From Mucilaginibacter sp. (lineage in GTDB: Bacteria > Bacteroidota > Bacteroidia > Sphingobacteriales > Sphingobacteriaceae), in the NCBI GenBank assembly GCA_031292485.1, contig JARLHA010000044.1:1-34048 (forward strand): a DNA stretch of 34,048 nt, written 5' to 3'. Position 1 is the stretch's first letter, and each line of letters opens with the position of its first letter. The notes under the pieces are model-generated. The model was not told where the DNA came from. It worked only from the letters and a program-made list of their open reading frames with translations, and made no database searches. The position numbers and the translations under genes are program-made. This document shows positions 24,687 to 30,640 of this stretch, in pieces.

Positions 24687-25355
24687 ATGCGGATATTGAT
24701 AGTAGTAGCCACAAAGGAAGAAGTTATGCCATTGATTTCGGATTTCGGATGTTCAATTTCGGATTTTGAAAGCGCTGTCTGCCAACTGCCAGCTACTAAC
24801 TGCCAACTACTGGTTACCGGCGTGGGCATGGTTGCTACCGCCTTTGCGCTTGCCAGGCGCCTGGCTGCAAACAAATATGACCTGGTATTAAATTTAGGGA
24901 TCGCCGGCAGTTTCGACAGGAATATTACTATAGGCGAGTTGGTGGAAATAAGTCAGGATAATTTTGCCGAATTAGGGGCTGAAGATGATGAAGAGTTTTT
25001 GCCTATCGAGAAAATGGGCTTTGGTGAAGCAATCTTTTACCCGTCGACCAACCTCTCCAATCTGTATAACCTGTTCAATAATTTCAACCTTAAAAATGTA
25101 AGTGCCATTACCGTAAACACGGTGCATGGTAATGATGCCTCTATCAAAAAAGTAACGGAACGATTGAATCCTCAATTAGAAAGCATGGAAGGCGCCGCCT
25201 TTTTTTATGCCTGCAAACAAATGGATGTGCCTTGCATCCAGATCAGGGCTGTGTCAAATTATGTGGAAAAGCGTAACCGCGATAACTGGAACATAGGGCT
25301 TGCCATTAAAAATCTGAATACCTTTGCCATTGAATTTTTGAAATTGTATGCATAG
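24687..25355 (+). CDS. mqnB: Futalosine hydrolase MqnB, with repeat-derived N-terminal segment
   Basis: A 222-residue nucleosidase of the MTA/SAH phosphorylase fold that removes the base from futalosine in the alternative menaquinone pathway. MRILIVVATKEEVMPLI opens the fold; LVTGVGMVATAFALARRL, LVLNLGIAGSF, TVNTVHGND and ESMEGAAFFYACK follow, with E/D residues at expected nucleoside-binding sites. The region between the first strand and LVTGVGM is unusual: nt 24734-24767 carry a 33-nt unit nearly identical to one in mqnD, giving LISDFGCSISDFE, and nt 24779-24812 carry a 21-nt-period unit giving CQLPATNCQL. Both keep the frame. The next gene is mqnD, so the two supply consecutive steps of the same pathway. 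Confidence 0.9.
   Translation: MRILIVVATKEEVMPLISDFGCSISDFESAVCQLPATNCQLLVTGVGMVATAFALARRLAANKYDLVLNLGIAGSFDRNITIGELVEISQDNFAELGAEDDEEFLPIEKMGFGEAIFYPSTNLSNLYNLFNNFNLKNVSAITVNTVHGNDASIKKVTERLNPQLESMEGAAFFYACKQMDVPCIQIRAVSNYVEKRNRDNWNIGLAIKNLNTFAIEFLKLYA
24734..24767 (+). repeat. Intragenic repeat unit in mqnB (shared with mqnD)
   Basis: The 33 nt beginning GATTTCGGATTTCGGATGTT match the reverse complement of 25780-25812 at 32 of 33 positions. The unit is read in frame as ISDFGCSISDF. Confidence 0.88.
24779..24812 (+). repeat. Second intragenic repeat in mqnB (21-nt period)
   Basis: CTGCCAACT occurs at 24779-24787 and again at 24800-24808, 21 nt apart, giving the in-frame peptide CQLPATNCQL. 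It directly follows the first repeat unit and is unrelated to it. Confidence 0.65.
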
Positions 25356-25364
25356 GTATTTATC

Positions 25365-25453
25365 CCTCTGCGTCGCTCTGCGAATCTCTCCGTGGTCTCT
25401 GTGGTTAAAACTTAACCACAAAGGGCACAAAGGAGGCACAAAGAACACAGAGA
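25365..25453. repeat. Dispersed palindromic repeat, CTCTGTGGTTAA type, copy 1
   Basis: The left arm reads CTCTGCGTCGCTCTGCG..., then TCTCTGTGGTTAA; the right arm is TTAACCACAAAGGGCACAAA and onward to ACACAGAG. The core TGTGGTTAA/TTAACCACA (25400-25408 with 25412-25420) is perfect and the rest pairs imperfectly. It fills most of the 126-bp mqnB-mqnD gap. A related sequence lies at 33975-34048. Confidence 0.85.
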
Positions 25454-25481
25454 AAATTGTGACTTAACTTTTGAATTTACA

Positions 25482-26357
25482 ATGAAACTAACCCTGGGTT
25501 TTTCGCCATGCCCCAATGATACTTTTATTTTTGACGCGCTGATCCATCATAAAATTGACACTGAAGGACTGGATTTCGAGGTGTTTTATGATGATGTAGA
25601 AACACTGAACCAAAAAGCCATGCGTGGCGAGTTAGACATTACCAAGCTCAGCTACCATGCCTTTGCCTATGTGGCCGATAAATATGTTTTGCTCGATTCA
25701 GGCAGCGCCTTAGGTTTTGGGGTAGGTCCGCTATTGATTTCGGATATCGAAATTTCGATTTCGGATTTAGAAAATAATCAAATCCGAAATCGAACATCCG
25801 AAATCCGAAATCCCCTCATCGGTATCCCCGGCAAATACACCACCGCGAACTTTTTGCTGGGCCTGGCATTTCCGAACGCAACCAATAAAGTCGAGCTTGT
25901 TTTTTCGGACATTGAAGATGCGGTTTTGGAGGGTAGGGTGGATGTCGGCCTAATTATCCACGAAAATCGTTTTACTTACCAGGATAAAGGCTTAAAAAAG
26001 ATCATCGACCTGGGTGATTATTGGGAAAAACAAACCGGCTGTGCCATCCCCCTCGGGGGAATTGTAGCCAACCGAAATTTACCAACCGAAATTCAACATA
26101 AAATCAATCGCGTTTTACGGCGTTCGGTGGAATTTGCTTTTGAAAACCCCAAATCGGGCCTTGAATTTATCCGTTCCCACGCCCAGGAAATGAGCGAGGA
26201 AGTAATGTATAAGCATATCGGGCTGTACGTTAACAAATACTCGGTCGACCTGGGCGAAGAAGGCAAAAAAGCCATAAAACTTCTTTTTGATACCGCCAGG
26301 GAAAAGGAAATTATCCCGGAATTTCAAGAAAACATATTTATCACAGATTTAAACTGA
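25482..26357 (+). CDS. mqnD: 1,4-dihydroxy-6-naphthoate synthase MqnD, with in-frame palindromic insertion
   Basis: A 291-residue enzyme that converts cyclic dehypoxanthinyl futalosine to 1,4-dihydroxy-6-naphthoate in the futalosine menaquinone pathway. LGFSPCPNDTFIFDAL, DDVETLNQKAMRGELDITKLSYHA, SGSALGFGVGPLL, IPGKYTTANFLL, GLIIHENRFTY and the C-terminal HAQEMSEEVMYKHIGLYVN match MqnD (rather than MqnA) in order. Between GVGPLL and IPGKYTT, where Thermus MqnD has about 14 residues, this protein has about 27, encoded by a hairpin of two 33-nt arms (25736-25812): ISDIEISISDLENNQIRNRT and onward. The extra segment is polar and probably a surface loop. The stop codon lies within another palindrome (26340-26492). 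Confidence 0.92.
   Translation: MKLTLGFSPCPNDTFIFDALIHHKIDTEGLDFEVFYDDVETLNQKAMRGELDITKLSYHAFAYVADKYVLLDSGSALGFGVGPLLISDIEISISDLENNQIRNRTSEIRNPLIGIPGKYTTANFLLGLAFPNATNKVELVFSDIEDAVLEGRVDVGLIIHENRFTYQDKGLKKIIDLGDYWEKQTGCAIPLGGIVANRNLPTEIQHKINRVLRRSVEFAFENPKSGLEFIRSHAQEMSEEVMYKHIGLYVNKYSVDLGEEGKKAIKLLFDTAREKEIIPEFQENIFITDLN
25736..25812. repeat. Intragenic palindromic element in mqnD
   Basis: Left arm 25736-25768 and right arm 25780-25812 are 33 nt each, inverted and alike at 29 of 33 positions, with an 11-nt loop. The right arm, reversed, is 32 of 33 identical to 24734-24766 in mqnB. The element is 77 nt long and read through in frame without a stop. Confidence 0.92.
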
Positions 26358-26492
26358 TTATTACGATTTCGCTGATTAATTTCGCGGCGTTTTTGTATAT
26401 TTATTTAAATCAGTATAATTATTAAACAAATCGGTGAAATCAATCAAAATCAAATCGGTGAAATCACCTTTAAAATCAGTATAATCTGTGAT
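26340..26492. repeat. Palindromic element joining mqnD and truB
   Basis: The outer arms ATCACAGATT (26340-26349) and AATCTGTGAT (26483-26492) are perfectly complementary, followed inward by ACTGATT (26353-26359) and AATCAGT (26474-26480). Inside are two direct copies of CAAATCGGTGAAATCA (26427-26442 and 26451-26466, 24 nt apart). The left arm contains the mqnD stop and the right arm the truB GTG start. Confidence 0.85.
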
Positions 26493-27207
26493 CAACCCAT
26501 TTACTACCATTGAAGAATTTGCAGAAGGACGTTTGCTGCTAATCAACAAACCCTATAACTGGACAAGCTTCGACGTAGTCGGAAAATTGCGCAATTCATT
26601 TAAACCATTAAAGCTAAAAGTGGGCCATGCCGGTACGCTTGATCCGCTGGCATCAGGCCTGCTGATCATCTGCACCGGGAAAATGACCAAGCAGATCGAT
26701 ACTTTCCAGTCGCAGGAAAAAGAATATACCGGCACGATGGTTTTGGGCGAAACTACCCCATCCTTCGATATGGAGACCGACGCGGACGCGCATTTTGACA
26801 TCAGTGCCATCACCGGCGAACAAATTTTGGCGGCTTGCCAGCAGTTTATTGGCGATATCCAGCAATATCCTCCGGCGCATTCAGCGGTAAAAATTGACGG
26901 CGAGCGGCTTTACGAAAAAGCCAGGCGTGGTGAAGAGGTGGAGCTCCGGATCCGAAACGTTACAATTACCGAATTTGAGATCACCGGCATTGCCTTGCCC
27001 GAAGTTAATTTCAGGGTGGTATGCAGTAAAGGCACTTATATCCGTTCATTGGTAAATGATTTTGGGAAAGCGCTAAACAATGGCGCCTATCTATCACAAC
27101 TAAGGCGTACCCGGAGCGGCGCTTACCGGATTGAAGACGCTTTTGAGATTATGGAACTGGTTGAAATGATCAGGGATTTGAAAATGAATTTACCGGCTTT
27201 TGAATAG
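26488..27207 (+). CDS. truB: tRNA pseudouridine(55) synthase TruB
   Basis: A 239-residue enzyme that makes pseudouridine 55 in the T-loop of tRNAs. Catalytic D52 lies in GHAGTLDPLASGLL; LLINKPYNWTSFDVVGKLR, the PPAHSAVKIDGERLYEKAR segment with its conserved Tyr, and the CSKGTYIRSLVNDFG motif are all present. It lacks a PUA-type C-terminal domain, in line with many short bacterial TruB forms. The start is GTG at 26488, inside the right arm of the palindrome; no ATG lies between it and the conserved LLINKP. ribF starts 9 bp after the stop, as in many bacteria where truB and ribF are linked. Confidence 0.95.
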   Translation: MINPFTTIEEFAEGRLLLINKPYNWTSFDVVGKLRNSFKPLKLKVGHAGTLDPLASGLLIICTGKMTKQIDTFQSQEKEYTGTMVLGETTPSFDMETDADAHFDISAITGEQILAACQQFIGDIQQYPPAHSAVKIDGERLYEKARRGEEVELRIRNVTITEFEITGIALPEVNFRVVCSKGTYIRSLVNDFGKALNNGAYLSQLRRTRSGAYRIEDAFEIMELVEMIRDLKMNLPAFE

Positions 27208-27216
27208 AAATATAGC

Positions 27217-28149
27217 ATGAAGATCTATCATCACATTGATGAATTCGTTCCTTTAAATAACGCCGTGGTTACGATCGGCACTTTTGACGGGGTGCATTTG
27301 GGGCACCGTAAAATTATTGCCGGCATAAAAGAACTGGCCGAAAGCACCGGCGGCGAAACGGTATTGCTTACTTTTTTTCCTCACCCGCGGATGATTTTAC
27401 ACCCGGAGGATGAAAGCATCAAACTGATCAATACGATGGCCGAAAAAGCCGAACTGCTGGATGCCCTGGGGATTGATCACCTGATTATCACCCCCTTTTC
27501 AAGAGATTTTTCAAACCAAACGGCAGAAGAATATATCCGCGATGTGCTGGTGAATAAAATCGGCACAAAAAAAATCGTGATCGGGTACGATCATCGTTTC
27601 GGCAAAGACCGCCGGGGCGGGCTCGCGGAGCTGCTTCAATTAGGCCCTGTTTATGGTTTTGATGTGGTTGAAATACCCGAGCAGGATATTAATGAAGTGG
27701 CCGTAAGCTCTACAAGGATAAGAGCGGCGCTAATTGAAGGGGATATTGAACTTGCCAACACTTTTTTAGGTTACCCGTTTTATATTACAGGCACTGTAGT
27801 GCGCGGTGACCAGTTGGGCCGGCAAATTGGTTATCCCACAGCCAATATTGTAATTTCAGAAACGTATAAGCTCATACCGTCACATGGCATATTTGCTGCC
27901 AGGGTAAAAATTGACGGAAACGTTTACGACGGGATGGCCTATATCGGCTCTCGCCCCACCATTAACGGCTTAACCCGCAATATTGAAGTGAATATTTTTG
28001 ATTTCGACCAGGATATTTATAACCGCCGCATCCAGATGCAGTTCCTCAATTTTGTGCGCGATGATATGAAATTTGATTCGCTGGATGAATTGAAGGCCCA
28101 GATTGCGAAGGATAAAGTGGAGGTGGAGAGGTTGTTGGGAAGTTCATAG
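27217..28149 (+). CDS. ribF: Bifunctional riboflavin kinase / FAD synthetase RibF
   Basis: A 310-residue enzyme that phosphorylates riboflavin to FMN and adenylylates FMN to FAD. The N-terminal nucleotidyltransferase domain (about 15-180) has GTFDGVHLGHRKII, TFFPHPRMIL, GYDHRFGKDRRG and SSTRIRAAL; the C-terminal kinase domain (about 185-305) has GRQIGYPTANI, HGIFAARVKIDG and GMAYIGSRPTING. All the usual motifs are intact. It forms an operon with truB (9-bp gap). The stop codon is embedded in a TTCATAG repeat, and the downstream neighbour is convergent. Confidence 0.96.
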   Translation: MKIYHHIDEFVPLNNAVVTIGTFDGVHLGHRKIIAGIKELAESTGGETVLLTFFPHPRMILHPEDESIKLINTMAEKAELLDALGIDHLIITPFSRDFSNQTAEEYIRDVLVNKIGTKKIVIGYDHRFGKDRRGGLAELLQLGPVYGFDVVEIPEQDINEVAVSSTRIRAALIEGDIELANTFLGYPFYITGTVVRGDQLGRQIGYPTANIVISETYKLIPSHGIFAARVKIDGNVYDGMAYIGSRPTINGLTRNIEVNIFDFDQDIYNRRIQMQFLNFVRDDMKFDSLDELKAQIAKDKVEVERLLGSS

Positions 28150-28170
28150 TTGATGGTTCATAGTTCATGG
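28141..28170 (+). repeat. Tandem TTCATAG-type repeat at the ribF stop
   Basis: AGTTCATAGTTGATGGTTCA followed by TAGTTCATGG: about four 7-nt units. The first includes the ribF stop codon TAG (28147-28149). It is related to the units at 23415-23541. Confidence 0.65.
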
Positions 28171-28195
28171 CCGGAATTATCTGACGCCAAATTAA

Positions 28196-28819
28196 CTACC
28201 CCTTAAAAAACACCAGATAGACCTGCTTAACTACGTGGTAAGCCGCGAATAAAAAAAATAATACCGCTATACCAGTATTGATTACCCTGGTGCTCAATGC
28301 GAACTTGCTTTGAATAAATTGGGCAAACCTGGCATATAAATACAGGCACAAAAAAGCACCCGCAGCTGACCCTGCGCTAAAAACCACCAATGCCAGTTTG
28401 CCATCCAGAATCCATTCATGTGTAATCAAATAGGTTCCGGTGATCATCCAGAAAGGGACTTGCATCGGGTTTAAAAAGCCCAATAGGATGCCGTATCTGA
28501 CGCTTTCATGTTCTGAATAGTTTGCCCGGGTTGGTTTTTTACGATGCAGCCAGGTGATGGTGCCTAATGTGCCGAATAAAACAACCATCACCCAATCGAT
28601 AACCGTATCCAATTTTACCTGTGCCGACAGCCATTTGGCAGCATGCATAATAAAATAGGTAAAGAAAAATTCAACACTCGAAAAGGCGATGATAAACCGC
28701 ATGGCCTGTTTAAAGCCGCGGTTTATAGTGATTTGTACAAGCGTAAGGTTAATGTTCCCGGGCGGTATGTAACCGATAAAATTAGCGAACAGCCCTAAAA
28801 ACAGTGTCAAAAAAATCAT
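28196..28819 (-). CDS. LysE-family exporter
   Basis: A 207-residue inner-membrane protein with about six TM segments (roughly 1-20, 40-60, 70-88, 115-135, 142-165 and 180-202). The start IFLTLFLGLFANFIGYIPPGNINLTLVQITINRGFKQA matches the LysE/RhtB superfamily opening, with its conserved P-G-P-like turn (PPGN) followed by a second half-motif in GFLNPMQVPFW. These proteins export amino acids or related small solutes; the substrate is unknown. It is divergent from the cobalamin-binding protein gene, with a shared 99-bp region that contains a perfect inverted repeat. Confidence 0.85.
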   Translation of the reverse strand: MIFLTLFLGLFANFIGYIPPGNINLTLVQITINRGFKQAMRFIIAFSSVEFFFTYFIMHAAKWLSAQVKLDTVIDWVMVVLFGTLGTITWLHRKKPTRANYSEHESVRYGILLGFLNPMQVPFWMITGTYLITHEWILDGKLALVVFSAGSAAGAFLCLYLYARFAQFIQSKFALSTRVINTGIAVLFFLFAAYHVVKQVYLVFFKG

Positions 28820-28885
28820 CGCCGCAAAGTAACAGGTTTTATTTTAAATGTAGTTTGCCTGATGTTGTTTCCCTATATAAAAACC

Positions 28886-28914
28886 CAAAGGTAATTTAAC
28901 AATAATTACCTTTG
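28886..28914. promoter_or_regulatory. Inverted-repeat operator with back-to-back -7 elements
   Basis: CAAAGGTAATT (28886-28896) and AATTACCTTTG (28904-28914) are perfectly complementary, with a 7-nt spacer. Each arm contains TACCTTTG, an exact TAnnTTTG match, one facing each divergent gene. The right arm ends 4 nt before the GTG start at 28919. A dimeric repressor binding here could control both genes; no -33 TTG is obvious on either side. Confidence 0.6.
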
Positions 28915-28918
28915 CACT

Positions 28919-29851
28919 GTGAATAATCTGTATCCAAAAATAGTAACCCTTTTACCCGCTGCAACAGAAATTGTTTGCGCTTTAGGCCTTGAAGAAAACC
29001 TTGCAGGACGCTCCCGCGAATGTGATTTTCCTGAATCTGTAAAACAGCTTCCGATGTGTTCTGAAGCCAATTTTCCCGGTAACTTAAGCAGCGGCGCTAT
29101 TGATATTAAAGTAAAGGAAATTTTGGCGGATGCCTTATCTGTATATACAGTTAACCGTGATAAAATCAAACAGCTGGCACCTGACGTTGTGATCACCCAG
29201 GCCCAGTGTGAAGTTTGCGCAGTATCCTTAAAAGATGTGGAAGAAGCATTGGACGATTACCTGGATAAACCGGTACGCATTGTTTCCCTGCAACCCAATT
29301 CACTGGATGATATTTTTAATGACATAGCAACCATCGCCAACGCTTTAAATATAACCGGCGCAGGCGTTGTTTTATTGGAGGATTTGAATGAGCGGGTTGA
29401 TATCATTCGTCACAAGCTAAAGTATATTGATAACAAGCCGGCCGTTGCTTGTATAGAGTGGCTGGAGCCTTTAATGATTTCGGGAAATTGGGTGCCTGAG
29501 TTGGTAACCATTGCCGGAGGAGCGCCCGTATTGGCAGAAGCAGGTAAGCATTCGCCATACATAAATTGGGAAGACCTTAAATCGCAGGATCCTGACATCT
29601 TAATCATTGTGCCTTGCGGTTTTGCAATAGAACGTACCTTAAAAGAAATTCACTTGCTGCTGCAACAACCCGGATTTAGTGAACTGAAAGCCGTAAAGAA
29701 CAACCGCGTTTATATCGCCGATGGTAACCAGTACTTTAACCGCCCCGGCCCGCGGATAGTGGATTCAATAGAAATATTGGCAGAGATCATCAACCCCAGG
29801 CAATTTGTTTTTGGATATGAAGGGAAAGGGTGGATAAGGTTTTCGGTGTAA
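28919..29851 (+). CDS. Cobalamin-binding (BtuF-like) protein without signal peptide
   Basis: A 310-residue member of the periplasmic-binding-protein family 2 (PF01497 type). The N-terminal lobe has KIVTLLPAATEIVCALGLEENLAGRSRECDFPE, and DVVITQAQCEVCAVSL and the C-terminal KAVKNNRVYIADGNQYFNRPGPRIVDSIEILAEII match B12-binding BtuF-like proteins. It starts at GTG 28919 directly with the first strand and has no signal peptide or lipobox, so it appears cytoplasmic, unlike transport BtuF; members of this unsignalled group are known but their role is unclear. Two cysteines in QCEVCAVSL could bind a ligand or metal. It is divergent from a LysE exporter over the palindrome at 28886-28914. Confidence 0.87.
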   Translation: MNNLYPKIVTLLPAATEIVCALGLEENLAGRSRECDFPESVKQLPMCSEANFPGNLSSGAIDIKVKEILADALSVYTVNRDKIKQLAPDVVITQAQCEVCAVSLKDVEEALDDYLDKPVRIVSLQPNSLDDIFNDIATIANALNITGAGVVLLEDLNERVDIIRHKLKYIDNKPAVACIEWLEPLMISGNWVPELVTIAGGAPVLAEAGKHSPYINWEDLKSQDPDILIIVPCGFAIERTLKEIHLLLQQPGFSELKAVKNNRVYIADGNQYFNRPGPRIVDSIEILAEIINPRQFVFGYEGKGWIRFSV

Positions 29852-29860
29852 GAATTGACT

Positions 29861-29890
29861 TTTGTTAATAAAGCGATTTTTGTAAATTTG
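29861..29890 (+). promoter_or_regulatory. Promoter of the antitoxin-toxin pair
   Basis: TTTG (29861-29864), an 18-nt spacer and TAAATTTG (29883-29890): both halves match the Bacteroidota consensus exactly, 19 nt before the ATG at 29910. This is the best promoter in the window. Confidence 0.7.
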
Positions 29891-29909
29891 TTTATATAGA
29901 TATAGCGCT

Positions 29910-30140
29910 ATGGAAAGGATATTATTGGAAGTAAATGACCAAACAGCCAGGGCGTGGCGGAACACCGCTGCCAAACTGCGTACTCAAATAGGGAAGAACC
30001 TTGAACTGGTAATAAATGATTCATTAAGTAAATCCAGGGAGGCTAATTTTGAATTGCTGCTACAGGAAATCAGGGCGGAGGCTGCAAAGAATGGCCTTAC
30101 TGAAGAAATTCTGACAAACTTACTAAATGACGAAGACTAA
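29910..30140 (+). CDS. Putative antitoxin of a PIN-toxin pair
   Basis: A 76-residue protein that is intact. It is largely helical: residues 1-10 form a short strand (MERILLEVND), and ARAWRNTAAKLRTQIGKNLELVINDSLSK could be a ribbon-helix-helix-like or similar DNA-binding head; the C-terminal 30 residues (LLLQEIRAEAAKNGLTEEILTNLL) would hold the toxin. It lies just upstream of, and overlaps by 14 nt, a PIN-domain reading frame starting at 30127, the standard antitoxin-first layout of type II systems. The antitoxin label rests on size, order and overlap; the domain itself is not a clear match to a named family. Confidence 0.75.
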   Translation: MERILLEVNDQTARAWRNTAAKLRTQIGKNLELVINDSLSKSREANFELLLQEIRAEAAKNGLTEEILTNLLNDED

Positions 30141-30541
30141 TAATTTTGTCGTAGATACCAATACACTGGTTAGCGCTTTCCTGCTTTCAAATAACTCAAT
30201 AGCTGCAGGCATATTACAAAGCAATAGCTGATGGACAAATAATTCATTCTGACGAGACATTTAATGAATTTTGCGATGTATTTGTCCGGCCTAAATTCGA
30301 TCGTTTCCTTCCGCTCAATAAAAGAATCATTGTTATTGAGGATTTAAAAGCTTTAACGGAAATTGCACCTGTTGCGAATAAAATAAAAGCCTGCCGGGAT
30401 CCCAAAGACGATAAATTCCTTGAGCTTGCTGTTTCATCAGGCGCTGCGTGCATCATTACCGGCGATAAAGATTTACTCGTGCTAAACCCTTTTGAAGGTA
30501 TTCCGATTTTGACGGCAGCTGAATTTTTAAAAACATTTTAA
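30127..30541 (+). pseudogene. Frameshifted PIN-domain toxin
   Basis: ATG at 30127 overlaps the antitoxin stop and opens MTKTNNFVVDTNTLVSAFLL, the standard PIN start with its first catalytic Asp (VVDTN), but this frame stops at 30229-30231 after 34 residues. The rest continues in the next frame from about 30203: AYYKAIADGQIIHSDETFNE, then RDPKDDKFLELAVSSGAACI and ITGDKDLLVLNPFEGIPILT. All four usual acidic residues (D in VVDTN, E in SDETF, D in PKDDKF, D in ITGDKD) are present across both frames. PIN toxins cleave RNA; this one should be inactive. A 2-nt loss near 30205-30210 (GCACAGGCA to GCAGGCA) would explain it. A sequencing error is the main alternative. Confidence 0.85.
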
Positions 30542-30640
30542 TATTTAAATCCCCTTTTTAGGACGCCCGAAAAATACAAATTAGACTAAAGGCCCCTTGA
30601 AATTTAATTTCAGTTTTCACAATTTTATCAATACAACATC

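Noticed and set aside
25482..26357. Calling the gene mqnA instead of mqnD
   Set aside because: FSPCPNDTFIF, DDVETLN, TKLSYHA and GLIIHENRFTY match the dihydroxynaphthoate synthase, not chorismate dehydratase.
28820..28918. Cobalamin riboswitch upstream of the B12-binding protein
   Set aside because: Only 99 bp to the divergent gene and no B12-box-like sequence; the structure is a simple 29-bp palindrome.
30200..30235. Programmed ribosomal frameshift in the PIN toxin
   Set aside because: No slippery homopolymer or canonical heptamer and no convincing downstream structure; a simple 2-nt loss explains the break better, though this is not proven.
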